64,000 bases of DNA from Candidatus Sulfurimonas marisnigri (GTDB lineage Bacteria; Campylobacterota; Campylobacteria; Campylobacterales; Sulfurimonadaceae). A program made the translations under genes and the position numbers. The stretch covers positions 682,001 through 746,000 of the forward strand of contig NZ_CP054493.1 in NCBI RefSeq assembly GCF_015265475.1, in the 5' to 3' direction. Positions within the stretch are counted from its first letter, which is position 1. The number at the start of each line of letters is the position of its first letter. Positions 1 through 9,653 of this stretch are shown here, piece after piece. The notes beneath the pieces were generated by a model. The model worked only from the letters and a program-made list of their open reading frames with translations. It did not search any database and was not told the DNA's origin.

Positions 1-30
1 AAACCCAATACCTCTAATGTAATCAGATAA

Positions 31-107
31 GACTCCCTTGTCATAAGGGTAGATAATTTAATTAAATCACCACAACTCAATGCGTCATAATAGAGCACAA
101 GGGAGTC
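31..107. repeat. Spaced 11-bp inverted repeat
   Basis: GACTCCCTTGT at 31-41 is matched perfectly in inverse orientation at 97-107, with about 55 bases between the arms. It lies downstream of the minus-strand gene at 176-547. It could be a weak terminator-like structure or the end of an element cut by the window edge. No U-tract is visible, so no function is assigned. Confidence 0.3.
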
Positions 108-175
108 CTTTAGAGTCTTTTTTGTATTGTCATTAATTGTTAACACACAATCCCCTAATATTTTATTATATGCCT

Positions 176-547
176 TTATCGTCGTCCACCACCGCCACCG
201 CCACCACTTCCACTACGGCCACCTTGGTTAATTGAGTTGCCAGGACCAAACTTAGAGGCTTTTTTTGACTTTTTGCCATTCTTTTTATATTCATCACCAT
301 CTTTGTATCGGTACTGATTTTTATTTTTATTTTTAATCTTTTTTCCCAATCCATCACCGCTTTTATCTTTGAGCCTATCCTGAGTTCTGTCTCTCAGCCT
401 ATCTTGCGTACCATCTTTCAACTTATCTTGTGTTCTATCCTGTAGTCTATCTTGCAACATATCTTGCGTCTTGTCCCCATCTGCAGCTATTGCAGAAATA
501 CTCAAAATCAACAGCGTTGATACGCTTACTAAAAGTTTGTTTTTCAT
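176..547 (-). CDS. Secreted, basic, repeat-rich low-complexity protein (123 aa)
   Basis: No known family is recognised. Residues 1-22 form a typical Sec signal peptide (MKNK, hydrophobic core, AIAA cleavage region). Residues about 27-63 consist of five to six imperfect copies of a six- to seven-residue unit of the form TQDRLKD, probably an amphipathic helix. A Lys/Asn-rich stretch follows, and the end is Gly-rich (GSGGGGGGGRR). The mature protein is strongly basic. It is the last gene of a minus-strand run after two cytochrome-porin genes (79-bp gap), and an AAGGAT-type ribosome site precedes the ATG. A periplasmic or surface accessory role for those genes is possible but inferred only from position. 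Confidence 0.6.
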   Translation of the reverse strand: MKNKLLVSVSTLLILSISAIAADGDKTQDMLQDRLQDRTQDKLKDGTQDRLRDRTQDRLKDKSGDGLGKKIKNKNKNQYRYKDGDEYKKNGKKSKKASKFGPGNSINQGGRSGSGGGGGGGRR

Positions 548-626
548 CTTAAATCCTTTTTTTATTATGTATAAGTATAACTCTACTTTGTAAGCAGAGT
601 ATTAGCATATAAACCAAATTAGAGTC

Positions 627-1946
627 TTAAAAAGCAAGAGTAGCAACTAGATAAAAATCGTAATAGTTCTCTATCAATGTTTGCTCATCAGGTTCAATGT
701 AACTATACTCTGCATCAAGAGTAATATTTTGTCTTACAAGATAGTTTAAACCAAAAGAATAGGCATTAAAGTCATAAGCTTTAACAAATTCTCTGGTTAC
801 CGCTGTTTCATCCTTATTGTTATAGTTTAAATAAGCGACTTTTACCCCAAGTGGCAAAATAGGGTTAATTTGAAACTCTACAGATGTTGCCCTGTTGTTT
901 GTTTGTTGTAAATTGGTACTTGTAAGAGAACTTATTGGTGTAACATCAATAATATTTTTCAGTACAACATTTATTGTTGTCATAGTTTGCATATCTAAAA
1001 TAGAGCCAGTAGCCTCAAAATCAAAACCATAACCTTCTTTATAGATATTAATCAACTTCGCTGCACCATCGATAAGTCCGCCATCTAAACTTTGATCACT
1101 GGCTTTAACATCTCCGGCGAGTCCGTATGCACCAAGCATAAAATTCCAATCAGATACAGACATGTTGTATGAGACTCGCCCAAATGGAATTAACGCTCCT
1201 CCAGCATCAATCCCTTCATTATTTTGCGAAGGGATTGTTACACCCAGAGTGGCAAATAAATTGTTATCACCATAGTATAGTTGTAATCCAGTAGCAGGTC
1301 CGTTAGCAATGCCTGTTGCTTGAGCAGCATTTGTAACATAGGCATTTTCAAACTGTTTAAGCGGTGCATTTAAACCTGTATTGAAATTTTCCATTCCAGA
1401 GAAAGTACCATTAATTTGTGTAGAGTATAAAGAAATACCACCAAACCCATTAAAAGTTGGATAAGATAAAATCGCTTTACCACCTAATGCCACATCATTT
1501 TCAGTTGAAGGATCCCCTATTATTGAGATGATACCACCAATATTATCTGCTATGCGTCCTGCAAAATATAGCCCAGAACCTTCTAAAACTTGTAATTCGC
1601 CACGCTCAGTTCCTAAATCATAACTACCGTTTATATCTAGTGAGTTTGTAGTTTTAACATAGCGTGCTTTTAACACAGCAGATACATTTAAAACTGATGG
1701 CATGCCAAGTGTTACTTCAGCGCCTTCTATCAGTGATTGTGTTTCACTATTACTGTTGTAATTAGCATAACCAGAAAGTGAGAAATTACGACCATAGCCG
1801 TTTAGCTTTGGCGTGTTTTGAATATGGCAAACAGTACAACTCTTACCAGTTTGACGAGTAAAACTTGGCAAGGCACTAGCGGATTCGGGAAGCATAAAAA
1901 ATAATATACTTGACAGTAAAAATAAATTTTGCATTAACTTTTTCAT
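627..1946 (-). CDS. Cyc2-like monoheme cytochrome-porin fusion (copy 1)
   Basis: Seen: a signal peptide (residues 1-25), then FTRQTGKSCTVCH with a single CxxCH heme-binding motif near residue 40, then NGYGRNFSLSGYA. The remaining roughly 370 residues alternate short polar/hydrophobic stretches and Gly/Asn-rich turns as in an outer-membrane beta barrel, and the protein ends in Phe (LVATLAF), the usual barrel-assembly signal. This layout (one N-terminal c-heme plus a barrel, about 440 aa) is that of Cyc2-type fused cytochrome-porins, which carry electrons across the outer membrane in iron oxidisers. The gene starts 16 bp after a paralogue that is transcribed first, so the two form an operon; an AGGAGT site precedes the ATG. 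The iron-oxidation role is inference. A generic cytochrome c porin with another donor is the alternative. Confidence 0.7.
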   Translation of the reverse strand: MKKLMQNLFLLSSILFFMLPESASALPSFTRQTGKSCTVCHIQNTPKLNGYGRNFSLSGYANYNSNSETQSLIEGAEVTLGMPSVLNVSAVLKARYVKTTNSLDINGSYDLGTERGELQVLEGSGLYFAGRIADNIGGIISIIGDPSTENDVALGGKAILSYPTFNGFGGISLYSTQINGTFSGMENFNTGLNAPLKQFENAYVTNAAQATGIANGPATGLQLYYGDNNLFATLGVTIPSQNNEGIDAGGALIPFGRVSYNMSVSDWNFMLGAYGLAGDVKASDQSLDGGLIDGAAKLINIYKEGYGFDFEATGSILDMQTMTTINVVLKNIIDVTPISSLTSTNLQQTNNRATSVEFQINPILPLGVKVAYLNYNNKDETAVTREFVKAYDFNAYSFGLNYLVRQNITLDAEYSYIEPDEQTLIENYYDFYLVATLAF

Positions 1947-1962
1947 AAGGTACTCCTATAAT

Positions 1963-3315
1963 TTAAAATGAGATAGTTAACACTGAGAGTAAGTCAGTGT
2001 AATCTTTAATATCAATTCTTGTTGGTTTTACCATGGAATATTCCATAGTAAACGTTACATTTTGACGAAATGAATAATCAAAACCAAAGGTGTAAGCATC
2101 TTTGTCTTTCGCATCAACTTTATCAAGCTCGAATGTATGTGGGCCACTGTCATCCAAGCTTAAAAATGAGACCTTTAAACCAAGTGAACTTGTTGGATAC
2201 AATTCAAATTCAATGGAATACGCTTCCATATCGGCATCAGCTGGTTCGCCATATATAGTTTTCTTGGGGCTGGGGGTAATATAGTTCATTAGGTATGGTT
2301 TATCCAATGTTGTTTTGTTTTTTAAGACAGCATTGATGGTCAATAGGGTGTGCTTTGACATAATATCACCCTCTAGTTGCAAATCAACTCCATAAGCCTC
2401 TTTCTTTAGTTCTATTAGTTCTCTAGTCACATAACCAGAAAGTTCTGTATCAAGAATAGTATTACTAATTTTAGTGGAACCGCTAATACCATAGGCACCT
2501 ATAATAAGCCTCATATCACCAATTGGCTGTTCATAAGCAATACGAGCAAAAGGAATCATTGAAGCACCCAAATCTATTCCATCGGTATTATGCATAGGTA
2601 CATATGTTCCAACTGTTAGAAATAGATTTTCTCCCGCATAAAAAACTTGGATTCCTGTTGCTGCTCCTGTTGCTAAGTCAGCAGCTTGGGCGGCATTTGT
2701 AAGTTTATGATTTTCAAATTGACGAAGAGGCTTATATAGTCCAGTGCTATAAGATTCCATACCTGTAAATGGACCATAATTATTAGTTGAATATACTGAA
2801 AAGCCAGAGTAAGCATCTCCGGTCTCGAATGATGATACTACTTTACCACCAAAAATTGTTTTCCCCTCTTTTTCACGTAGTTCCATGACAGAACCAACAT
2901 TGTCAGCTATTTTTCCTGCAATATTGATAGTTGAAGTTTTAAATATTTCATGCATACCTCGATTACTGTCTATTGGCTCACCATCTGCTGTTTCTGAGAT
3001 ACTACCTTTTCCGTTTATTGCACCAACGCTTTTGTCATATCTTGCTTTTAGCATTAATGACACGTTTAGTACTGTCGATAGCCCAAGATCCTTACCTACA
3101 ATAAGAGACTGAGGACCACTTTGTGTACTCATAGTATATCCAGAGCGGGCAAAATCACGTCCATAGGCATTTAGATTACTTTGGTTGCTTGCATGACACA
3201 TCATACACTCCAATCCTGTCTGCCTTGCAAAACCAGGAACTGCATGCAAATCATCAATAAAAATGATGAAAATTAAGAGATAAGGAATAAAGATAGAAAA
3301 GTGTATTCGCTTCAT
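1963..3315 (-). CDS. Cyc2-like monoheme cytochrome-porin fusion (copy 2)
   Basis: A 450-residue paralogue of the next gene downstream. The start is placed at ATG 3315 (MKRIHF), which has AAGGAT seven bases upstream; the open frame runs 21 codons further but without a better start. It has a signal peptide ending near HAVPG, a single heme motif CMMCH in the context FARQTGLECMMCH, then NAYGRDFARSGYT, followed by a barrel-like region ending in Phe (SVLTISF). The shared segments TNAAQA.. and ..TGL..PL.QFEN show common descent with the neighbour. Predicted location is the outer membrane with the heme domain inside or plugging the barrel, by analogy with Cyc2. First gene of the operon; a divergent small c-type cytochrome starts 166 bp away. 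Confidence 0.7.
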   Translation of the reverse strand: MKRIHFSIFIPYLLIFIIFIDDLHAVPGFARQTGLECMMCHASNQSNLNAYGRDFARSGYTMSTQSGPQSLIVGKDLGLSTVLNVSLMLKARYDKSVGAINGKGSISETADGEPIDSNRGMHEIFKTSTINIAGKIADNVGSVMELREKEGKTIFGGKVVSSFETGDAYSGFSVYSTNNYGPFTGMESYSTGLYKPLRQFENHKLTNAAQAADLATGAATGIQVFYAGENLFLTVGTYVPMHNTDGIDLGASMIPFARIAYEQPIGDMRLIIGAYGISGSTKISNTILDTELSGYVTRELIELKKEAYGVDLQLEGDIMSKHTLLTINAVLKNKTTLDKPYLMNYITPSPKKTIYGEPADADMEAYSIEFELYPTSSLGLKVSFLSLDDSGPHTFELDKVDAKDKDAYTFGFDYSFRQNVTFTMEYSMVKPTRIDIKDYTDLLSVLTISF

Positions 3316-3481
3316 TATTAATCCTTTTGTTATAAAATTTAAAATAATTATACAACACAAAAAAAGATTATAAATCACACAAAAGGGTGATATAACTACA
3401 AATAATAATATTTATAGTTATATAATATTTTAAGCTTAAGTCTTATAAACTTCAATAATCAATAAAAACAAAGGAAAAATG

Positions 3482-3784
3482 ATGAAAAAAATAGTAGGGC
3501 TAATAATAGCTAGTTCTCTTAGTCTCTTGGCTGTAGAAAGTAATGAGGTGTTTAAGAGTTGTGTAATGTGTCATGGAAGTAAAGGTGAAAAAAAAGCTCT
3601 TAATTCTTCTACGCAATTAATAACAATGAGCGAAGAAGTGTTGTTTTCTAAGCTTAAAAATATTGTTGATGGCTCAAGTTCGATGTCTAAAATGTATATA
3701 AAAATGCATAGAACAAAACTAAGAACAGTTTGTGGCGATGAAGATATTGCGACACTTTCAAATTATATTTTTAAACTAAAGTAA
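3482..3784 (+). CDS. Small periplasmic c-type cytochrome
   Basis: A 100-residue protein with a signal peptide (to about LLAVES) and one heme motif, CVMCH, in the context FKSCVMCHGSKGEKKAL, typical of class I cytochromes of the c553 type. Met residues in SSMSKMYIKMHRTKL could provide the distal ligand. There is an in-frame ATG at 3479, but the ATG at 3482 has the better spacing to AAGGA at 3471-3475. It is transcribed divergently from the cytochrome-porin operon, so a shared control region lies at 3316-3478. A likely role is to accept electrons in the periplasm from the outer-membrane cytochromes; this is inferred from position only. Confidence 0.75.
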   Translation: MKKIVGLIIASSLSLLAVESNEVFKSCVMCHGSKGEKKALNSSTQLITMSEEVLFSKLKNIVDGSSSMSKMYIKMHRTKLRTVCGDEDIATLSNYIFKLK

Positions 3785-3911
3785 CCATAACTATTATCTA
3801 CTTAATAGGGGTAATTGTTAAATAAGTGAGGAAAGTATATTCATATATGTAGCGGAAGAAGAAGTTCATAGTAAATGAGCTTCTGCCTCCACAGTAGGCT
3901 ACGAATTAAAA

Positions 3912-6791
3912 TTAATCCGTAGAGTTATAATCTTTACGTTGAGCCCAGATATCACTTCCGTAAAGGTAATCAGGTATGCTAGCGTCAGTATGAGCTGGAT
4001 CTAGCTCTTGTAACCATACGCTAAATAAAGTTTTGCCATTTGGAGCTGCAATATTTTGAACTTCTTTCTCTTCAGCTTCTGTTTTTGCTATTGCTTCATT
4101 AATCGTAAGATTCTCATCAGCATTAGATACTACTTGTTCCCAAGTTTCACCTTTATCTGTTGAGCGAGAAACAAATAAGTCTAGCTCTAAACCAGTGCCT
4201 AAGTCAAAGGTTCCGTAAGTTACAAACATAACATTCGGATTTGATATATCAGAAGCAAGAGGACTTCCTACTAGTTCTTCCGCCGTAGCTATAAAGCGTG
4301 GGTCTAAAGTAGAAGTATTGTTTGTAACGATTTGCGAAACATCAAACGGCTCAAGCCAAGTTACACCATTATCCATTGAACGAATCACATGAAAGTTATT
4401 TGGAAGATGCCCATTTTGAGTCACTCTCCATGATCTTGTGTATTCGTATCCTACATATATTTCTCTTCCACGAAGGAAACCACGAGGTGAAAAAGTGTTC
4501 TCACTAAGATTATCCCATGTGTTGTCATTAATATTGTCTGGAGTCCATGTCGAGTCAACCACTATATCTTCACCTCCATCAGTTACTCCATCAATAACAG
4601 ATGTATGCGCGCTCAAGTTCCAACTAATGTTATCGTCGAATGATGCATAATCATATCCAGTAGCTAGGCGTAGGTACATATCCGATGATTCACCTTGAGT
4701 TTCAACACCTGATTTATAAAGTATACCAAATTTATAAGGGTACTCAGCATCGTTAGCAGGATTCATCGCTTTGTCATAATCAACTTGTCTAATAAGTGTA
4801 AGACGGCGCACATTCTCAAGAACCATACTTCCATCTGCTTCGTTAGGTCTAAGAGGATTTATAATATTACCCGGACTTACAGTAACTGGATTATTGTACT
4901 CGAAACTTTCAAAATATGCCACTTTCCCCTGATCTTCAGGATCTATGATTGGTGCGTCAGGGTCAGAGTTTGGTATACCCGGTAGGCTTTCTGCCATACC
5001 TTTAGTTTCCTCATAACCAAATACTACAGTTGTGCCAAATAGGCCAATAACTGCACGAGATGCCCCTGTGTCTCCATTTAGAAGCTGTAGTGGTACACTA
5101 AGATTGCTGTCTACGGTTGCATATAACTCAAGAATTGGATCATTATAACTACTGTAGCATTTTTGATCATCATTAGAAGTGTTGTCATCTAAAAATCCGT
5201 TATTAGCACACATATCGGCACAGTATGGTGCAGACGTATTTGCATCAACTTTAGTTTTATTACAAACCGCATTATCAGTGATTGGTACCGGCATAGACAA
5301 ACTATATAGTGATTTTGGTTTTATAGATGTGACAGTAGTATTAATATCACCAAAACCAGCATTAGCAATATAGCTGTACCAAATATCTGTTTTGTGATTC
5401 GTACTTGCACCACTCCATCCATCACCAGGACCAGCACCTTTACCAGGACGTAGACCAGTTGGATCTTCTTGCCAAGCTAAAACGAATGCGTTTTCATTAG
5501 CGTCAATAGTCAGCTTATTTGCATCACGGCGACCACTTGTTAGTTGCATTGGGTCATGCCAAGTTATGCTAGAGTTAGTTTCTTCAAAAACACCACGTGT
5601 AGTCCAAACACAATTAAAAGGAACTTCATGCATATTAGTTAAGGCAACATCACCCAATGTTTCTGCCCCCTCGTAGTCAATTGTACCTTGAGGTCCATTT
5701 ACCAAATACAAGTCAGCAGTTACGTTTGTATCAATCTTAAATGGATTTTGTTTAGGGCAATATTTATCTAGCCATGCAACTAAAATATTGTTACCTTCTG
5801 CTTTAACTATAGGTCTATAAGAGTGTCCTTTGAAAGCAACGGCACTTCCAGTTCCATAATAGTCTACATCAATAGAAGAGTCTTGTGCAGTATCAGAAAC
5901 ATTTTTAGCTTTCCATGTTTCTCCACCATCTAATGATATTGAGACAAATGCATCCTTGATATGTTCTGGATCACCAATTTGCGCACTACCAGTTCCCATT
6001 TCAAAATCACCAAGTATCTGATCGGCATAGCTTATAAGAAGCGGATGAGTCTGAACACTTGAATTAATATCACCGCTTGCGGTTTGTGAATCAACTATAG
6101 TAAGAAGTTTGGTAATCCTGTGACCAGAACTTCCTTCCATAGGAGTACGAGAAATATTTTTTCGTACAGTAATGTCACCACTCATAACTTCAGAAAAATG
6201 TTCTGTAGCTTCACCTTCTGTGACAACATCATCATAAGGAGAAGGTGTTGCTGCTACTACAAGATCTAGGGTAGTTTTAAGTTCCCCAGAGCTCATCGTA
6301 GTGAAATCAACTGTTGTAAGAGTTTTTCCATCTGCTACCAGAGTGTTTTCAAGTGCTGTAACAGCTTCTGGAAGAATTTGAATTCCATTTGTTGCATCAC
6401 CGTCCGTGTCAAGAGACTGCAATAGGACAAGAAGATTTTTTACTTCCTGATCATTAACCGATTTAGTTCCACCAAAAAAATCAAGTGGAGATACAGGGTC
6501 TACTGATGCAGCTAAGCTACCAAGTGAAATACTTGTTCCAATCAAAAACTCTACTTGATCGCCAGCAACGAATGAATAATGACCACTCGCATCGGTTTTT
6601 CCTGTTAGAGTACCCTTATAGTTTAACCCTACTACATGAGAGTCAACGAAAGTCCCCTCCAATACGACAGCCGCTGTGTCAGCTACTGTGGCATCTGTTC
6701 CATCACTACCGGAACTACTACAACCAACTAAGGTGCTTATACCCACTATTGCAACGATTGCAGCTAGCGAATTTATGAGTTTTGTTTTCAT
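3912..6791 (-). CDS. Large exported lipoprotein with sialidase/BNR Asp-box-like repeats
   Basis: The 959-residue product has a lipobox LVGCSS at residue ~24, so it should be lipid-anchored after export. A domain at about residues 45-110 (FVDSHVVGLNYKG...) resembles N-terminal modules of exported Campylobacterota lipoproteins. Further on there are Asp-box-like motifs SLDGGETW, SMDNGVTW and STDKGETW, typical of beta-propeller BNR/sialidase folds, and Asp-rich stretches. No catalytic sialidase residues can be assigned, so a binding or structural propeller is more likely than a glycosidase. It resembles proteins labelled choice-of-anchor O in databases (recollection, not checked). It stands alone, convergent with the small cytochrome gene. 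Confidence 0.6.
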   Translation of the reverse strand: MKTKLINSLAAIVAIVGISTLVGCSSSGSDGTDATVADTAAVVLEGTFVDSHVVGLNYKGTLTGKTDASGHYSFVAGDQVEFLIGTSISLGSLAASVDPVSPLDFFGGTKSVNDQEVKNLLVLLQSLDTDGDATNGIQILPEAVTALENTLVADGKTLTTVDFTTMSSGELKTTLDLVVAATPSPYDDVVTEGEATEHFSEVMSGDITVRKNISRTPMEGSSGHRITKLLTIVDSQTASGDINSSVQTHPLLISYADQILGDFEMGTGSAQIGDPEHIKDAFVSISLDGGETWKAKNVSDTAQDSSIDVDYYGTGSAVAFKGHSYRPIVKAEGNNILVAWLDKYCPKQNPFKIDTNVTADLYLVNGPQGTIDYEGAETLGDVALTNMHEVPFNCVWTTRGVFEETNSSITWHDPMQLTSGRRDANKLTIDANENAFVLAWQEDPTGLRPGKGAGPGDGWSGASTNHKTDIWYSYIANAGFGDINTTVTSIKPKSLYSLSMPVPITDNAVCNKTKVDANTSAPYCADMCANNGFLDDNTSNDDQKCYSSYNDPILELYATVDSNLSVPLQLLNGDTGASRAVIGLFGTTVVFGYEETKGMAESLPGIPNSDPDAPIIDPEDQGKVAYFESFEYNNPVTVSPGNIINPLRPNEADGSMVLENVRRLTLIRQVDYDKAMNPANDAEYPYKFGILYKSGVETQGESSDMYLRLATGYDYASFDDNISWNLSAHTSVIDGVTDGGEDIVVDSTWTPDNINDNTWDNLSENTFSPRGFLRGREIYVGYEYTRSWRVTQNGHLPNNFHVIRSMDNGVTWLEPFDVSQIVTNNTSTLDPRFIATAEELVGSPLASDISNPNVMFVTYGTFDLGTGLELDLFVSRSTDKGETWEQVVSNADENLTINEAIAKTEAEEKEVQNIAAPNGKTLFSVWLQELDPAHTDASIPDYLYGSDIWAQRKDYNSTD

Positions 6792-7769
6792 AACCTTATT
6801 CCTCCCAGAATATTTTAATAAATATAAAAAAACTATTTATATTTATTATCAACATCTAATAATATTAAAAATTTAAAATCATTACATCACACTAATGGGT
6901 GAGAAGGTTGTATTTTCTAAATATTATATGAAATTAAGATGGGAAAATTTATAGAGTAAGTAAAGTTATAAATTAGAGTAAAGTTTTAGGATGAACAAAA
7001 ACTCTATTTATAAATTGCTATTTACATTTAGTAATACACAGAAACTATTGCAATACTCTTTTGCTAACTTAATTCTATTATTCGCACATACTTCTGCACC
7101 TATAGCGATTATAGAGATGAAAATAAAAATGGATAGATGGAATGACCACTTATAAACTAGACACATTTTTATTCATCAAATGAAAGATTATAATGATTAA
7201 ATAATCAAATCAACAATCTTTTAAATTATCCCAATTTTTATCGCACAAAAGTCCCACTTTACTACTGGTTGCAGAGTGAAACTTAGTAACTATAATTTTC
7301 TACATGTAGAAAGACATGGACATTAAAAGATTTTACTAAAGTAAGGTGTAGTGAAACGACACTGAATATTGAAAAAGTTGCTTGAATATTGTTCTTTGTG
7401 GTCACAGTAGTATATATACTTTATTTTTCTTCTCATTAATCATCATCTGCACTAGCTTAGAAGTATTTAAATATATCTGCAATTTATCGTAAGTAAATGG
7501 TATACATAAAATAGATAAATTAAGGAACAATGATACTTTATAGATGATTAGTCCTACAGGTGGTTGGATAATTGTAAGTTAATGCCTGATATTATGCTAG
7601 ACAACACTATTAATAATGGTGAGTATCATTTATTCAGAAAAATAAAAAGTTAGTCTTTTAAATAGACATCTAGTATTGAATCTCCACTTTTATCAGTGTT
7701 AAGCATTGTAACCAGCATTTTATACATGTAACGATTTCTAAAGCTCGCATTTTAAATAACTAATTTAGT
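6792..7769. other. 978-bp intergenic region without a convincing gene
   Basis: AT-rich sequence between the start of the lipoprotein gene and the end of the MdaB-like gene. It should carry the promoter of the former. No open frame with a credible start and composition is seen on either strand. It contains one copy of a 41-bp repeat (7325-7365). It may be decayed coding DNA. Confidence 0.5.
7325..7365 (+). repeat. 41-bp direct repeat, copy 1
   Basis: AAAAGATTTTACTAA opens and GAAACGACACTGA closes this copy. It matches 10083-10123 at 37 of 41 positions by eye, and CATGGA occurs shortly upstream of both copies. The two copies bracket the mdaB-like/adh/hxlR-like gene set in the same orientation. 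Confidence 0.6.
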
Positions 7770-8369
7770 CTATTTATTGTCTATAAAATTTTTCTTTAGT
7801 AAAGCATTAAATATTTTCAATTCACTATCCATATCCAAGTCACCTTTAAAAATGTCATGTACAGAATAAGTCTCTAAAGGCTCTGCTCCACAAAACTGAA
7901 AGGTTTTATGCGTAGCAATGTTTGCTTCATCCAAAGATAAACCATCAAAGAAACCATCATTATTAGAAAATTCACTTGTAGGACAATTATATGTAAGACT
8001 TAGCATGTATTTTGTGCCTTGCATCAGTCCACCATTGCCATACTTTTTAGAAGTATCTTCTCTACTTCTTCCATCACTTATATATGTTACAGTATTTACA
8101 CCCGTAGAAAAAACCTCATCAATATATTTTTTAGTTATCCAAGGAACACCCATCCAGTAAACAGGATACTGAAAAAGAATGTAATCAGCCCAAGCAAACT
8201 TTTGTAGCTCTTCTTTCACATCATAATCACTCTCAACTATACTATGTTTTACGCTAAAACCATTCTGCTCAAAAAATTCACTAGCAGAATCAATATACAT
8301 CTTTGTTAAGTTACCCTCTGCAATGTCTTCGTATTTTTGATGTCCATTTATGATAAGTACATTTTTCAT
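7770..8369 (-). CDS. mdaB: MdaB-like NAD(P)H:quinone oxidoreductase
   Basis: A 199-residue flavodoxin-fold protein. Diagnostic segments are the N-terminal VLIINGHQKYE (FMN/FAD phosphate loop region), WADYILFQYPVYWMGVPW, KKYIDEVFSTG and SKKYGNGGLMQGTKYMLS, which align well with the MdaB (modulator of drug activity B) family. These enzymes reduce quinones by two electrons in the cytosol and protect against oxidative stress. The length agrees with the family (about 190-200). It follows the alcohol dehydrogenase gene by 12 bp, so the two are co-transcribed from the promoter shared with the divergent HxlR-type regulator. A role in responding to reactive electrophiles or quinones fits this set but is inferred. 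Confidence 0.85.
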   Translation of the reverse strand: MKNVLIINGHQKYEDIAEGNLTKMYIDSASEFFEQNGFSVKHSIVESDYDVKEELQKFAWADYILFQYPVYWMGVPWITKKYIDEVFSTGVNTVTYISDGRSREDTSKKYGNGGLMQGTKYMLSLTYNCPTSEFSNNDGFFDGLSLDEANIATHKTFQFCGAEPLETYSVHDIFKGDLDMDSELKIFNALLKKNFIDNK

Positions 8370-8381
8370 ATTCTTCTCCTT

Positions 8382-9527
8382 TTATGCTTTTTCTAATATA
8401 TCAATTATAGTTTCCACTGAGTAAGCTTCATCCATACCCCATAGACCTGCTAGGGCATTGGCATTTGTTGCTAATGCTTTTATTCCTTCTCTTGGTATGT
8501 TTATCATTTGAAGAGTTACTGGTGCTCCTATTTTTGCGAACCAAGCTTCTAAAAGCTCTATACCTTTATCTGCATCATTTTCATTAAAAATCTCTTTTGC
8601 AAATCTTGTATATTGTTTGATGTTTTGTTCTTTATGCCACTTCATCCAAGCTGGTATAACGACTGCAAGACCTGCTCCATGAGCTACATTGTAGATAGCT
8701 GAAAGAGCGTGTTCTATCATGTGGTTAGGAAAACTTCCCCCTGCAGTTCCAGCTGGAGTTAGACCATTTAGCGCTTGAATTGCCACCCAAGCAAATTCAG
8801 CTCTTGCGTCATAATCATTAGGATTTTCCAATAAGGCTTCCGTTGTCTCTATAACCGTTTTTATGATTGACTCCACTATGCGAGAGTTAAAGTTTGGATG
8901 ATCCGTAGCCGTAAAATAAACTTCTATGCTGTGAGCGATAATATCAACTGCTGAATATGCTAAATACTCTTGTGAAACCGTCGCCATAAGCTCTGGATTT
9001 ATCACAGATACGACAGGGTTTACTAACACTGAAGCAATTGAGTACTTCTGCTGTGTTTCATCATTCATCACTACAGAATTACCATTCATCTCGCTTGCTG
9101 TTGCTGCTAGAGTCATTACCGTAAAAACTGGAAGTGCCTCGGTGATTTGAACTTTGTTGATGAAAAAGTCCCATACGTCACCTTCGTATTTAGCGCCAAC
9201 CGCTATTGCCTTAGCTGAGTCAGCTACACTTCCGCCACCAACGCCAAGTACCGCTTCTATCTTGTGCTCTTTTGCGATTTTGATACCATCGTTAACGCGA
9301 CTTAGGAGAGGATTACTCACAACGCCATCTATCTCTTCATACTCGATATTGTACTTATTTAGAGAGGAGATGATTTTTTCATACAAACCATTTTTTTTGA
9401 TGCTTCCAGTTCCGGTTACAAGTAAAACTTTTTTAATATTGGACTCTTTTATATATTGACCTATTTTATTCTCTTTTGTTTTACCAAACTCTATTTTCGT
9501 TGGATTGTAGTACATAAAATCATTCAT
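8382..9527 (-). CDS. Iron-containing alcohol dehydrogenase (YqhD/BDH type)
   Basis: A 381-residue group III (iron-dependent) alcohol dehydrogenase. The nucleotide-binding signature GVGGGSVADSAKAIA is at about residues 95-110. Metal ligands are visible in SAVDIIAHSIEVYF (Asp and His) and in NHMIEHALSAIYNVAHGAG (two His). The overall pattern is closer to NADPH-dependent YqhD/butanol dehydrogenases, which detoxify short-chain and reactive aldehydes, than to the bifunctional AdhE. It is first in a two-gene operon with the MdaB-like gene and divergent from an HxlR regulator 126 bp away. Substrate cannot be told from the sequence. Confidence 0.88.
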   Translation of the reverse strand: MNDFMYYNPTKIEFGKTKENKIGQYIKESNIKKVLLVTGTGSIKKNGLYEKIISSLNKYNIEYEEIDGVVSNPLLSRVNDGIKIAKEHKIEAVLGVGGGSVADSAKAIAVGAKYEGDVWDFFINKVQITEALPVFTVMTLAATASEMNGNSVVMNDETQQKYSIASVLVNPVVSVINPELMATVSQEYLAYSAVDIIAHSIEVYFTATDHPNFNSRIVESIIKTVIETTEALLENPNDYDARAEFAWVAIQALNGLTPAGTAGGSFPNHMIEHALSAIYNVAHGAGLAVVIPAWMKWHKEQNIKQYTRFAKEIFNENDADKGIELLEAWFAKIGAPVTLQMINIPREGIKALATNANALAGLWGMDEAYSVETIIDILEKA

Positions 9528-9653
9528 ATTTATTATCCTTTTTAATGTTCAGCAAAAATTATACATCTGTGAACTTAAATATCCCTTACAGTAATTTATG
9601 TGTGTAACGGAATTTTATTTTATTTAGGTTATAATTTCGACAGAAGGATTAGT

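Noticed and set aside
166-357. ORFs overlapping real genes in other frames (for example 166-357, 2070-2258, 6485-6778, 57725-58063)
   Set aside because: They lie entirely or mostly inside well-supported genes, lack ribosome sites and have shadow-like composition.
3912-6791. Active sialidase
   Set aside because: Asp-box-like motifs are present but the catalytic Arg triad/Tyr-Glu set could not be identified; Asp-boxes occur in many propellers.
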